NCBI GenBank assembly: GCA_016705545.1 | Contig: JADIYA010000031.1 | Span: 107,750-171,749, forward strand | Length of the DNA: 64,000 nt | From: Flavobacteriales bacterium | GTDB lineage: Bacteria; Bacteroidota; Bacteroidia; Flavobacteriales_F; PHOS-HE28 | Direction: 5' to 3' | Part shown: piece by piece, positions 1 through 8,177 of the stretch | Layout of the letters: the number at the start of each line of letters is the position of its first letter | Numbering within the stretch: position 1 is the stretch's first letter | The notes under the pieces: model-generated | What the model was told of the DNA's origin: nothing | The model's database searches: none | Seen by the model: the letters and a program-made list of their open reading frames with translations, nothing else | Made by a program: the position numbers and the translations under genes

Positions 1-1051
1 TGATGATGATGCAGGGCTCCTTCGATCCGTTCAGGCGCTTGCTCTGTTCCGATTCCCGGACGAACGATACTCCGGGAAAGGAGAAGAGATCGGGGTCGCG
101 ATGCAATTCCTCGCGCACTTCGGGCCGGAAGAGTGCAGCATGCCGGCGGACGATATCGGTGGCGCTGATGGCCAAGGGGCTGTCGACGAAGACCGGGATG
201 CGCGGCAAGCGGCCCGCGTTGCTGAGGGCGTTCAGGGTGTACAGGATCTCCTGGGTCTTGCCGATGCTGAACGCCGGGATGATCAATCGCCCGCGACGAT
301 TCACACAGACCTCTGTGACATGCCGCAGCAGTTCTTCTTCGGCTTCGGCGATGTCGGCATGGTCGCGGTCGCCGTAGGTGCTCTCGCAGATGATCGCATC
401 GGCCTGGGGGAAAGGAGCAGGCGGAGGCAGTAAGCGGTCCACGTATCGGCCCACGTCGCCGGTGAAGGAGAGGCGCAGGCTGCGCTCGCCATCGTCGATG
501 GATAAGTGCACGGCCGCGCTTCCCAGGATATGCCCGGCATCGGAATAGGTGAGCTCGACGCCGGGCAGTATCGCCAGGCGTTCATTGTAATCCGTGGTCT
601 GGAATCGCGCCATCGTGGGCTGCACATCGGCCACGGTGTACAAAGGGCCTTCCGTGGGCACGGCCTTGCCGCGCTTCTCCGCGCGCCGAACGGCATCCGT
701 GAAGTCGTATTCCTGGATGCGCGCGCTGTCCTCGAGCATGATGGCGCAGAGGTCGCGCGTGGCCGGCGTGCTCCAGATGGGCCCCCGGAATCCCTCGGCC
801 ACCAGACGCGGCAGGAGGCCGCTGTGATCGATGTGCGCATGGCTCAGCACCACGGCATCAATCGACTCTGGATCGAAGCCGAAGCGCCGGTTGCGGTCCT
901 TCCCATTGCTGTTCGCGAGGGCCTCGCCCTGGAACATGCCGCAATCGAGCAGCACGCGGGCGGTGCTGCCATCGGTGCGTGTCAGTTCAAGCAGGTGCTT
1001 GCTTCCGGTAACGGTGCCGGCGGCGCCGTGAAAGGTGATTGCGATGGGCAT
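1..1051 (-). CDS. Metallo-beta-lactamase fold, beta-CASP RNase-like hydrolase (3' end cut by window)
   Basis: The minus-strand frame starts at the ATG at 1051 (MPIAITFHGAAGTVTGSKH) and stays open to the window edge, so about 350 N-terminal residues are present and the C-terminus is missing. The zinc-binding motif SHAHIDHSG lies near residue 70. Further motifs are DAGHILGSAAVHL, the aspartate in FTGDVGRY, and STYGDRDH, followed by a beta-CASP-type region (RGRLIIPAFSIGKTQEIL, then VFVDSPLAISATD). This is the pattern of the COG1236 family of RNA-processing exonuclease-like enzymes related to CPSF and RNase J. RNA cleavage is inferred from the family; the physiological substrate cannot be told. 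The promoter-like sequence ATCTTTG sits 6 bases before the ATG. Confidence 0.85.
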   Translation of the reverse strand, partial: MPIAITFHGAAGTVTGSKHLLELTRTDGSTARVLLDCGMFQGEALANSNGKDRNRRFGFDPESIDAVVLSHAHIDHSGLLPRLVAEGFRGPIWSTPATRDLCAIMLEDSARIQEYDFTDAVRRAEKRGKAVPTEGPLYTVADVQPTMARFQTTDYNERLAILPGVELTYSDAGHILGSAAVHLSIDDGERSLRLSFTGDVGRYVDRLLPPPAPFPQADAIICESTYGDRDHADIAEAEEELLRHVTEVCVNRRGRLIIPAFSIGKTQEILYTLNALSNAGRLPRIPVFVDSPLAISATDIVRRHAALFRPEVREELHRDPDLFSFPGVSFVRESEQSKRLNGSKEPCIII

Positions 1052-1096
1052 GCGCCGCAAAGATCGGGCGCGGCGCCCGAGATCGGTTCCTCGTTC

Positions 1097-1870
1097 TCAG
1101 AGTACCCGACGCACCATGCGCAGCTTGTGCGCGTAGCGCGCCTCCTCGGCGTTGTAGATGCCCTGTTGATCGAGCTTATCGATGCGCACCCGACCGCTGC
1201 TGTGGATGATGCGCAGGTCGTCGTCCTCGTTGCGGGTGAGGACGATCCCCACGTGCGTGATGCGTCCTTCGGCGTTGTCGAAGAAGGCCAGGTCGCCGGG
1301 TTCGCTCAGGTCGAGCAGTTCCACCACGTCGCCCTCCTCGGCTTGTTGGCCCGCATCGCGCGGCAGGTAGATGCCCATGAGGATGAAGATCATCTGCACC
1401 AGCCCGCTGCAATCGACGCCCCATGGCGTGCGGCCGCCCCAGAGGTAGGGCGCCCCGAGGAAGGGATGCATGTAGAGCTCGAGGAGCTCGGCGCGCTCCA
1501 GATCGGGCTTGTGGTTGGTGACGGCCTGAACCGGCACGCGATGCTTGCCCCAGAGGATCGTGCCGTCATCGTAGAACGGCAGCACGGCGCCATAGGTGAG
1601 GGGCACTTGCCGCTCGCCGAGATCAACGATGGTGCTCTGATCGATCACGCGCAGATCGGGATCGAAGTTGGGCGTGGGGCAGGGGGCCAGCTGCTTCTGG
1701 TCAACCCAGCCTTCATATCCGTCGTGGTCGAATCGCAAACGGCTCCAGTTGCCTTCGGTGTCGAGCACTTGCGCGGTCTCGCCGAAGAGCCATTGGGTGA
1801 CCATCTCTGCGCGATCGCTCGGCTCGGCGCGCACAGGGACGATGGAGAGGGGGCAGATGACGGCGTTCAA
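1097..1870 (-). CDS. NlpC/P60 family cell-wall peptidase with SH3-like N-terminus
   Basis: A 257-residue protein. The N-terminal half resembles bacterial SH3 domains (AQVLDTEGNWSRLRFDHDGY and EGWVDQKQLAP). The C-terminal half is an NlpC/P60 papain-like domain with the nucleophile in GVDCSGLVQMIF, the catalytic histidine in ITHVGIVL and a third polar residue in IIHSSGRVR. Family members hydrolyse the D-gamma-Glu to diamino-acid bond in peptidoglycan stem peptides. There is no obvious signal peptide, so it could be a cytoplasmic recycling enzyme of the YkfC type; this is an inference. The start codon abuts a TTGAAGG-type repeat. The gene lies downstream of the gamma-carbonic-anhydrase-like gene on the same strand, about 150 bases away. 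Confidence 0.85.
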   Translation of the reverse strand: MNAVICPLSIVPVRAEPSDRAEMVTQWLFGETAQVLDTEGNWSRLRFDHDGYEGWVDQKQLAPCPTPNFDPDLRVIDQSTIVDLGERQVPLTYGAVLPFYDDGTILWGKHRVPVQAVTNHKPDLERAELLELYMHPFLGAPYLWGGRTPWGVDCSGLVQMIFILMGIYLPRDAGQQAEEGDVVELLDLSEPGDLAFFDNAEGRITHVGIVLTRNEDDDLRIIHSSGRVRIDKLDQQGIYNAEEARYAHKLRMVRRVL

Positions 1871-1912
1871 GGGGGTTGAAGGGTTGAGGGTTGAAGGATG
1901 CTGGTTGAAGGT
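1870..1912. repeat. Degenerate TTGAAGG/TTGAGGG short repeat cluster
   Basis: Four or five direct copies of a TTGA(A/G)GG-like unit are packed into about 40 bases immediately upstream of the NlpC/P60 start codon. The same kind of unit, or its complement CCTTCAA, recurs near 7.9, 31.2, 43.7 and 62.0 kb. The rest of the gap to 2023 shows nothing recognisable. Confidence 0.5.
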
Positions 1913-2023
1913 AGCCCGATCGCGGTGTTGGCAATGAACCCGTGGCCGAAGGTAGAATCCGTCGCTGGCCGGAGCTCGCCGGGCGGTTGACCGCGCGCCG
2001 ATGAAGGCGCTCAGGATTGAACG

Positions 2024-2617
2024 TTAGCGACGCGCGCGCTTCCACGTGCTGTATGCCGCAGTGATGGGCGGCTTGCTGCGATCCACTTCGCGCAGCGGCT
2101 CGCAGGGCTTGAGCGTGGCGTGCAGTTGCGCAGGCAGTGATTGGTACAGGCGCGTGCCTTCGGTCTTCCAAGCAAGCATTTCATCGCTTACCGCTTTCAC
2201 GGCCTTGGCCGGATTGCCCACGATCACCTGCCGGGCCTCCCAGGTGCTCCCTTCAGGCAGGAAGGCTAGAGCGCCTACGATGCAGCCTTCGCCGAGCTGC
2301 ACATCGTCCATGATCACCGCGTTCATGCCCACCAGGCAATTCGCCCCGATGGTGGCGCCGTGGATGATGGCGCCGTGCCCGATGTGCGCGCCGGGGTGCA
2401 GCACCACCTTCACCCCGGGGAACATATGGATGGTGCAATTCTCCTGCACGTTGCAGCCGTCCTTCACCACGATCTCGCCCCAATCACCGCGCAGCGCCGC
2501 GCCGGGACCGATGTACACCTCCGCCCCGATGACCACGTTGCCCGTGACCGCTGCTTGCGGATGCACGAAGGCCGTGGGGTGAACCACCGGCCGATAACCA
2601 TTGAACTCGTAAAGCAT
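2024..2617 (-). CDS. Gamma-carbonic-anhydrase-like / PaaY-type left-handed beta-helix protein
   Basis: A 197-residue hexapeptide-repeat protein. The repeats run from about residue 14 to 140 (VIGAEVYIGPGAALRGDWG, NVQENCTIHMFPG, HIGHGAIIHGATIG, VGMNAVIMDDV, EGCIVGALAFLPEG). Metal-ligand-type histidines are placed as in gamma carbonic anhydrases (IHMF, HIGHGAIIHG). PaaY and CaiE relatives have been described as thioesterases or carbonic anhydrases, so the reaction is uncertain. I chose the ATG at 2617. An upstream TTG at 2635 would start inside a CACCTTTG promoter-like element and is unlikely. The gene is divergent from the porin gene. Confidence 0.85.
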   Translation of the reverse strand: MLYEFNGYRPVVHPTAFVHPQAAVTGNVVIGAEVYIGPGAALRGDWGEIVVKDGCNVQENCTIHMFPGVKVVLHPGAHIGHGAIIHGATIGANCLVGMNAVIMDDVQLGEGCIVGALAFLPEGSTWEARQVIVGNPAKAVKAVSDEMLAWKTEGTRLYQSLPAQLHATLKPCEPLREVDRSKPPITAAYSTWKRARR

Positions 2618-2724
2618 GTTCCCGTTTCGCCGCAAAGGTGCGTTCCTGTTGCTTCAGAGCATTCAAGGGCAATTTCCGGCACGGTAACATACAATTAACA
2701 GGACGAACGGTGCTTCGTGCCGCG

Positions 2725-3924
2725 ATGTACCGGAGACTACCACGATGCCTGGCGGCGGCCATGCTGCTGGGCTGCCCTGCCCTGCTGTCCGCTCAGAACG
2801 AACGTGACGAGGCCCCGTTGGTCGATGTGCGCAATGGCCTTTCATTCTCCAAGGATTCGGTATTCGCCCTGAACCTGCGCTTCCGCATGCAGAGCCGTGC
2901 GGGAATCACCACCGCAGGCGGTGACGACTTGAGTGTGGATGCCGTGGATCTCCGCATCCGCAGGCTACGGCTCCGGCTCGACGGCCATGTGCTCGCGCGC
3001 AAGCTCCGGTACTATGTGCAACTCAATTTCAGCCGCGCGGACTTGGACCTGGAGGGGGATGTGATTGCTCAGCCCTTGCGCGACGCCTTGGTGTACTACT
3101 TCTTCAACCCGAACTTGTATGTGGGCTTCGGGCAGGGCAAGCTGCCGGGCAATCGCCAACGGGTGATCAGCTCCGGCAATCAGCAGTTCCCCGACCGTTC
3201 CATCGCCAATGCAGCTTTCACATTGGACCGTGATGTGGGCATGTTCGCATACTGGACCATCCCCATCGGTGAACAGCTCGTGCAACTGAAAGGCGCGCTG
3301 ACCAGCGGCGAGGGAAGGGGCGCGCTGGTGGGCAACAATGGCATCTGCTACACCAGCCGTTTGGAGTGGTTGCCGTTCGGCGCATTCGCGAACAGCGGCG
3401 ACTTCAGCGAGGGTGATCTGGAGATGGAACCGCGCCCGAGGCTCTCGGTGGCAGCGGGTTATTCGTACAACGATGGCGCCATGCGAACGGGCGGCCAATT
3501 GGGGCAAGAGCTCTACGCACCAACGGATATGGGCACCTTCATCGCTGATGCGGTCCTCAAGTACCATGGCTGGGCGATGTCTGCCGAAGCTTTCCAGCGC
3601 GACAGCGACAGGCCAATAACCACCAGTGAAACGGGCGCGGTGCGCTTCGTGACCGCTGGACAAGGGCTGAATGTGCAATTGAGCAAGCATTTCCGCCGCC
3701 ACTGGGAAATCGCATCGCGCTACACCATTGTCCGGCCCACCGGCGAGGTGACCGCGCTGCGCGCGCGCACCGAAGAGTCCCTGCTCGGGATCAATCGCTA
3801 CCTCAACGGCCATCGCATCAAGCTGCAGTGGTACGCTGGCTACCGCTGGATAGAGGGCATGGCCGCCTTCGATCACAGTGGGAACAGTTGGACCACCTTG
3901 TTCCAAGTTGAGTTCGGGATCTGA
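2725..3924 (+). CDS. OprP/OprO-like phosphate-selective porin family protein
   Basis: A 399-residue outer-membrane beta-barrel. The signal peptide is MYRRLPRCLAAAMLLGCPALLSAQ. The mature protein has alternating amphipathic strands (LRFRMQSRAGITT, KLRYYVQLNFSRAD, LYVGFGQGKLPGNRQRV) and ends in FQVEFGI with a terminal aromatic/hydrophobic strand. The segment GKLPGNRQRVISSGNQQFPDRS is characteristic of the porin O/P family. It takes anions, probably phosphate, through the outer membrane; the substrate is inferred from the family and from the downstream DUF47 and Pit genes. Upstream in-frame codons do not precede a signal peptide, so the start at 2725 is preferred. Confidence 0.85.
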   Translation: MYRRLPRCLAAAMLLGCPALLSAQNERDEAPLVDVRNGLSFSKDSVFALNLRFRMQSRAGITTAGGDDLSVDAVDLRIRRLRLRLDGHVLARKLRYYVQLNFSRADLDLEGDVIAQPLRDALVYYFFNPNLYVGFGQGKLPGNRQRVISSGNQQFPDRSIANAAFTLDRDVGMFAYWTIPIGEQLVQLKGALTSGEGRGALVGNNGICYTSRLEWLPFGAFANSGDFSEGDLEMEPRPRLSVAAGYSYNDGAMRTGGQLGQELYAPTDMGTFIADAVLKYHGWAMSAEAFQRDSDRPITTSETGAVRFVTAGQGLNVQLSKHFRRHWEIASRYTIVRPTGEVTALRARTEESLLGINRYLNGHRIKLQWYAGYRWIEGMAAFDHSGNSWTTLFQVEFGI

Positions 3925-3991
3925 CGATCCATGATCATGTTAACCTAGGGTTACCAATCCGCAAGAGCAGCTTCGCGCTAAGCTCCCCGGA

Positions 3992-3999
3992 TACATTTG
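3992..3999 (+). promoter_or_regulatory. Bacteroidota -7 element TACATTTG before DUF47-pit
   Basis: TACATTTG matches the TAnnTTTG consensus exactly and lies 20 bases before the DUF47 ATG. No clear TTG -33 element is seen at the usual spacing. It would let DUF47-pit be transcribed separately from the porin gene. Confidence 0.45.
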
Positions 4000-4019
4000 C
4001 CCACCCCAATCAAAGCCCC

Positions 4020-4667
4020 ATGGCGCTCGACCAACTCCTCAGCATCTTCAAGCCGCGCGACCGCGTGTTCTTCTACCACTTCGAGGCCAGCGCCGCGAAC
4101 GTGCTGAAGATGAGCGAGGACCTGATGGCGATCATGAACACCGAGCCCGGTTCCCAGCGCACCGCCTTGCTTGAGCGGCTCGAGATCGCCGAGCGCGCCA
4201 ACGACGACCTCACGCACACCATCTTCACCGACCTCGCGCGCAACTTCATCACGCCGATCGACCGGGAAGACATCCACAGCCTGGCCACCAGCCTCGACGA
4301 CGTGGCCGACTTCATCCTAGCCAGCGCCAAGAACCTCGAGCTCTTCGGCATCGGCAAGCCCGACCAGACCTGTTCCGAGCTGGCCCGACTGGTGAACGAG
4401 GGTGCTCACATCGTGCAGCTGGCCGTGCAGAACCTCCGGCGCATGCATAAGAGCAATGCCCACATGGAATTCGTGGTGCAGATCAACAGCATGGAGAATC
4501 AGGCCGATGAAGTGTACGACCGGGCCATCCAGAAGCTCTTCGCCAATGAGAAGGATCCCATCGCGCTGATCAAGCTGCGCGACCTGTACAGCACCTTGGA
4601 ATTGGCCACGGACAAGTGCGAGGACGTGGGCAATGTGCTCGAGTCCATCATGCTCAAGTACGCCTGA
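4020..4667 (+). CDS. DUF47 family PhoU-like protein
   Basis: A 215-residue all-helical protein of the DUF47/TIGR00153 family (FFYHFEASAANVLKMSEDL, then FITPIDREDIHSLATSLDDVADFI, then ATDKCEDVGNVLESIMLKYA). Paired acidic ExxxD patterns typical of PhoU metal-binding bundles are visible. Family members are encoded next to Pit permeases and are thought to modulate phosphate uptake. Here the stop codon is 4 bases before the pit start, supporting co-transcription and a partnership with Pit. It is a cytoplasmic protein without a signal peptide. Confidence 0.9.
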   Translation: MALDQLLSIFKPRDRVFFYHFEASAANVLKMSEDLMAIMNTEPGSQRTALLERLEIAERANDDLTHTIFTDLARNFITPIDREDIHSLATSLDDVADFILASAKNLELFGIGKPDQTCSELARLVNEGAHIVQLAVQNLRRMHKSNAHMEFVVQINSMENQADEVYDRAIQKLFANEKDPIALIKLRDLYSTLELATDKCEDVGNVLESIMLKYA

Positions 4668-4671
4668 GCCC

Positions 4672-5805
4672 ATGACGCTGCTCATCGTGATCATCGCCCT
4701 GGCGCTGATCTTCGACTACATCAATGGCTTCCACGACGCGGCGAACTCCATCGCCACGATCGTCAGCACCAAGGTGCTCACGCCGGTGCAGGCGGTTATC
4801 TGGGCGGCGGCCTTCAACTTCATCGCCTACTTCATCTTCAGCGACCACCATGTGGCCAATACCGTGGCCAAAACGGTGCACGAGGAGTTCATCACCCTGC
4901 GTGTAGTGCTCGCAGGACTCATCGCCGCCATTGCCTGGAACCTGCTCACCTGGTGGTACGGCATCCCCAGCAGCAGCTCGCATACCCTTATCGGCGGTTT
5001 CGCCGGAGCCGCATTGGCTGGTGCCGGCTTCGACATCGAGAGCGTTAACATGGCCAAGATCGGGCTGGTCGCCGCCTTCATCATCCTCGCGCCCATGGTC
5101 GGCATGGTCATCAGCGTCTTCATCACGCTGGTCACGCTGGTGCGCAATCTCTGGGTGAGGCTATCGATCATCGCTGTGGCCACGGCCATCACCAGCATCT
5201 TCATCCTGAAGAACAACGACCTGCGCATCGCCATGGCGCTGTTCTCGCTCGTGTTCATGATCACCTATGCGGTGGACCTGACCAAGCTCCCCAGCGCGCT
5301 GCGCACCGCCAACCTGTACAAGCGCTTGCAGCTGCTCAGCTCCGCCGCCTTCAGCATCGGGCACGGCGGCAACGATGCGCAGAAGGTGATGGGCATCATC
5401 ATGGTGGCGCTGGTAGCCAGCGGCGAGGCAGAGAGCCTCGATCACATGCCGGCCTGGATCCCGCTCGCATGCTATTCCGCCATCGGCCTGGGCACGCTCA
5501 GCGGCGGCTGGAAGATCGTGAAGACCATGGGCACGCGCATCACCAAGGTGAGCCCGCTCGAAGGCGTGTGCGCCGAGAGCGCCGGTGCCATGACGCTCTA
5601 CATGACCGAGCAGATGGGCATCCCCGTGAGCACCACGCACACCATCACCGGCAGCATCATCGGCGTGGGCACCACCAAGCGCGTGAGCGCCGTGCGCTGG
5701 GGCGTCACCATCCGTTTGCTCTGGGCCTGGATCCTCACCATACCGGTGAGCGCTGTGCTCGCGGCCCTGGCCTGGTGGGTGTGCGGCCTCTTCGGCATGG
5801 AATAG
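4672..5805 (+). CDS. pit: Inorganic phosphate transporter, PiT family
   Basis: A 377-residue polytopic membrane protein with about ten hydrophobic segments. Both inverted PiT signatures are present: FDYINGFHDAANSIATIVST at the N-terminus and AFSIGHGGNDAQKVMGI in the second half. GIPSSSSHTLIGGFAGAALA and GIPVSTTHTITGSIIGVG are the paired substrate-site loops of the family. It imports phosphate, probably as a metal-phosphate complex, coupled to a cation gradient. The start at 4672 follows the DUF47 stop closely. With the porin and DUF47 it makes a complete outer- and inner-membrane uptake route. Confidence 0.92.
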   Translation: MTLLIVIIALALIFDYINGFHDAANSIATIVSTKVLTPVQAVIWAAAFNFIAYFIFSDHHVANTVAKTVHEEFITLRVVLAGLIAAIAWNLLTWWYGIPSSSSHTLIGGFAGAALAGAGFDIESVNMAKIGLVAAFIILAPMVGMVISVFITLVTLVRNLWVRLSIIAVATAITSIFILKNNDLRIAMALFSLVFMITYAVDLTKLPSALRTANLYKRLQLLSSAAFSIGHGGNDAQKVMGIIMVALVASGEAESLDHMPAWIPLACYSAIGLGTLSGGWKIVKTMGTRITKVSPLEGVCAESAGAMTLYMTEQMGIPVSTTHTITGSIIGVGTTKRVSAVRWGVTIRLLWAWILTIPVSAVLAALAWWVCGLFGME

Positions 5806-5818
5806 CGCTGCCAGCGCT
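5804..5818 (+). terminator. Possible short hairpin at the pit 3' end
   Basis: AGCGCT, a GCC loop and a second AGCGCT form a 6-bp stem that begins at the pit stop codon. There is no T tract, so this is a weak candidate. Confidence 0.3.
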
Positions 5819-5822
5819 CTTC

Positions 5823-5830
5823 TACCTTCG
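5823..5830 (+). promoter_or_regulatory. -7 element TACCTTCG before the GlmU-like gene
   Basis: This is a TAnnTTYG match 32 bases upstream of the ATG at 5863. The leader between them contains a small GCTTCGCGAAGG-type inverted repeat on the opposite strand reading. Confidence 0.4.
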
Positions 5831-5862
5831 TCCGCCCGCCTTCGCGAAGCTCCGGCGGCATC

Positions 5863-7062
5863 ATGGCGATCATCCTCTCCGACGCGGGCCATCACGCGCA
5901 CCTGCTGCCCCTCACCTTCACGCGTCCGGTGGCGCAGCTGCGCCCCGGCATCCTGCGCATCAGCGAAGGGTGGCAGCTGCGCAGTGGCCTTGAGGTCTCC
6001 TATCGCACGGAGGCCTATCTATCCACGGCATTCCCCACGGGGCAGGCTGATGGTCCGCGCTTCGAGGTGGATGGCTCGCTCTTGCCCATGGATGAACTGG
6101 TGGATGCCGTGCTGAACCTGAAGCCCGGCGAAGCCTTGGTGAAGGACGGCCGGTCGTTGGCCTTCGGATTGGCGGGCGGGGAGGCACCGGACGCAGGTGC
6201 TTGGTTGCAGCCGCCGACCTACGAGCGGCAGGTGGAATTCGCCGGCGAGGTCTGCTCCTTCACGCGTCCTTGGCATCTCTTCCAGCACTGCGGCAAGGCC
6301 ATCGCGCACGACTTCAAGCTGCTCACTGAAGGACGCCGCTCGCAACCGCTCAGCGCCCTCAATACCGTGGTGGGCGACCCCGCGCTGGTATTCCTGGAGG
6401 AAGGCGCGGTCTGCGAGGCCAGCATCCTCAACACCAAAGGAGGCCCCATCTACATCGGGCGCGGCGCGGAAGTGATGGAAGGCTGCCTGCTGCGCGGTCC
6501 CATCGTGCTCGGTGACCATGCGCAACTGAAGATGGGCGCCAAGGTCTATGGTCCATCGGCCTTCGGGCCCGAGTGCCGCGTGGGTGGTGAGGTGAACAAC
6601 AGCGTGATCCTCGGCTTCAGCAACAAGGGCCACGATGGCTTCCTCGGCAACAGCGTGCTGGGCGAATGGTGCAATCTGGGCGCCGACACCAACAACAGCA
6701 ACCTGAAGAACACCTATGGCGAGGTGAAGGTGTTCAGCCACGCCGAAGGCCAGGAGGTGGGCACCGGCCTGCAGTTCTGCGGGCTCTTCATGGGCGATCA
6801 CAGCAAGAGCGGCATCAACACCATGTTCAATACCGGCAGCTCGGTGGGCGTGGCGGCCAACGTTTTCGGCGGCGGCTTTCCGCCCAAGCGCATCCCCTCG
6901 TTCGCATGGGGCGGAGCAGATGGCTTCGCTACCTACGATATCGAGCGTGCCATCGATTCCGCCAAACGCGTGCTGGTGCGGCGCGATCAAGTGCTCACCG
7001 CGCCAGCCGAAGCCATCCTGCGGCACGTGTTCGCGCTGGAGCAAGGCGGGGCGGGTCGCTGA
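5863..7062 (+). CDS. GlmU-like UDP-GlcNAc pyrophosphorylase / acetyltransferase (Bacteroidota type)
   Basis: A 399-residue protein matching the alternative GlmU family found in Bacteroidota (TIGR03991). The N-terminus (MAIILSDAGHHAHLLPLTFTRPVAQLRPG) corresponds to a reduced nucleotidyltransferase domain. FTRPWHLFQHCGKAIAHDF bridges to a left-handed beta-helix from about residue 160 to 340 (GPIYIGRGAEVMEGCLLRGP, VNNSVILGFSNKGHDGFLGN, GADTNNSNLKNTYG). It is predicted to make UDP-N-acetylglucosamine for peptidoglycan and lipid A. It is not an obvious operon member: fabG has its own promoter 60 bases downstream. Confidence 0.82.
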   Translation: MAIILSDAGHHAHLLPLTFTRPVAQLRPGILRISEGWQLRSGLEVSYRTEAYLSTAFPTGQADGPRFEVDGSLLPMDELVDAVLNLKPGEALVKDGRSLAFGLAGGEAPDAGAWLQPPTYERQVEFAGEVCSFTRPWHLFQHCGKAIAHDFKLLTEGRRSQPLSALNTVVGDPALVFLEEGAVCEASILNTKGGPIYIGRGAEVMEGCLLRGPIVLGDHAQLKMGAKVYGPSAFGPECRVGGEVNNSVILGFSNKGHDGFLGNSVLGEWCNLGADTNNSNLKNTYGEVKVFSHAEGQEVGTGLQFCGLFMGDHSKSGINTMFNTGSSVGVAANVFGGGFPPKRIPSFAWGGADGFATYDIERAIDSAKRVLVRRDQVLTAPAEAILRHVFALEQGGAGR

Positions 7063-7117
7063 TCGGCTGCCCTTGGGCATCGGATGCGCAGCCCCACGGG
7101 AATCGGAAAGGTGCTTC

Positions 7118-7125
7118 TACATTCG
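7118..7125 (+). promoter_or_regulatory. -7 element TACATTCG immediately before fabG
   Basis: TACATTCG lies only 4 bases before the fabG ATG. If the element is a -7 box, transcription would begin at or within a base or two of the start codon, giving a leaderless mRNA. It also fixes the start at 7130 rather than upstream in-frame ATGs. Confidence 0.5.
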
Positions 7126-7129
7126 CCGC

Positions 7130-7879
7130 ATGGCACTACTTACCGGAAAAACCGCCCTCATCACCGGCGGATCGCGCGGCATCGGCCGCGGCATCGTGGA
7201 ACGCTTCCTGGAAGAAGGCGCCGACGTGGCCTTCACCTACGTGAGCAGCCCCGACAAAGCCAACGCAGTGGCCGAGGAGCTGAAGGCGAAGAGCGGCCGC
7301 CCGGTGCTCGCCATCCAGAGCGATGCGGGCAACTTGAACAGCGCCCAGACCGCCGTGGACCAAGTGGTGAACGCATGGGGCAAGCTCGATGTACTGGTGA
7401 ACAACGCCGGCATCACCAAGGACCAATTGCTCATGCGCATGAGCGAGGCCGATTTCGACGCGGTGATCGCCACCAACCTGAAGAGCGTCTTCAACATGAC
7501 CAAGGCCGTGATGCGCACCATGCTGAAGCAGCGCAGCGGCAGCATCATCAACATGAGCAGCGTGGTGGGGGTGAAGGGCAACGCCGGCCAGGCCAACTAT
7601 GCCGCGAGCAAGGCCGGCATCATCGGCTTCACCAAGAGCGTGGCGCTGGAGCTCGGCAGCCGCAACATCCGCAGCAACGCCATCGCCCCCGGCTTCATCG
7701 AAACGGAGATGACCGGCGCCCTCGACCCCAAGGTGGTGGAGCAATGGCGCGAAGGCATCCCCCTGAAGCGCGGCGGCACCCCCACCGATGTGGCCAACGC
7801 GTGCGTCTTCCTCGGCAGCGACCTCAGCAGCTACATCACCGGACAGACATTGCATGTGTGCGGGGGGATGCTGACGTAG
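7130..7879 (+). CDS. fabG: 3-oxoacyl-[acyl-carrier-protein] reductase
   Basis: A 249-residue classical short-chain dehydrogenase. The NADPH-binding motif TGGSRGIGRGI is at residues 12-22 and NNAG at about 88. The catalytic set is Ser in NMSSVVGVKGNAGQ, Tyr and Lys in ANYAASKAG, and the C-terminal pattern GQTLHVCGGM is typical of FabG. It reduces 3-oxoacyl-ACP in fatty-acid elongation. Length and motifs match FabG well. No other fatty-acid genes adjoin it, so assignment among SDR paralogues rests on sequence alone. Confidence 0.87.
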   Translation: MALLTGKTALITGGSRGIGRGIVERFLEEGADVAFTYVSSPDKANAVAEELKAKSGRPVLAIQSDAGNLNSAQTAVDQVVNAWGKLDVLVNNAGITKDQLLMRMSEADFDAVIATNLKSVFNMTKAVMRTMLKQRSGSIINMSSVVGVKGNAGQANYAASKAGIIGFTKSVALELGSRNIRSNAIAPGFIETEMTGALDPKVVEQWREGIPLKRGGTPTDVANACVFLGSDLSSYITGQTLHVCGGMLT

Positions 7880-8177
7880 GGAAGAGATTGAGGGTTGATG
7901 CAAGAGCAGGCTAGCCTTCCTAAAGAAGACTGACGGTTGACGAACAGCAGGGGTGAACCATGCACCGGGCAGAGGTCCGCCAAGGTTGATTGAAGATGGA
8001 TTGCGCAGTATCGCGTCATCGTACGTTCAATCCTGCTGCGCCCTGATCGCAGTATTGTTCCAGATGTGCTCTTAAAGGTCACTCAAGGCGATCTTCGCGC
8101 CCCAACCCACTTCCAGTCCATTGCTCAACCTGTCATCCTGGCCTTGAGCCGGGGCAACCCTCAACCACGAGCTGAGC
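7880..8177. other. Non-coding gap between fabG and the VWA-like gene
   Basis: The first 60 bases hold degenerate GGTTGA units similar to the repeat at 1870. The remainder is of ordinary composition. No tRNA cloverleaf, no clear promoter and no convincing ORF were seen. Confidence 0.5.

Noticed and set aside
301..840. 179-codon minus-strand frame
   Set aside because: It is a different frame from the beta-CASP enzyme that covers the same bases with clear zinc motifs; the composition is that of a shadow frame.
2636..2724. Pho-box operator upstream of the porin
   Set aside because: The region has an AT-rich GGTAACATACAATTAACAGG stretch, but no pair of direct 7-base repeats like a PhoB site.
7880..8177. 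tRNA or small RNA in the fabG downstream gap
   Set aside because: A GTTCAATCC-like string occurs but no flanking stems form a T-arm or cloverleaf.
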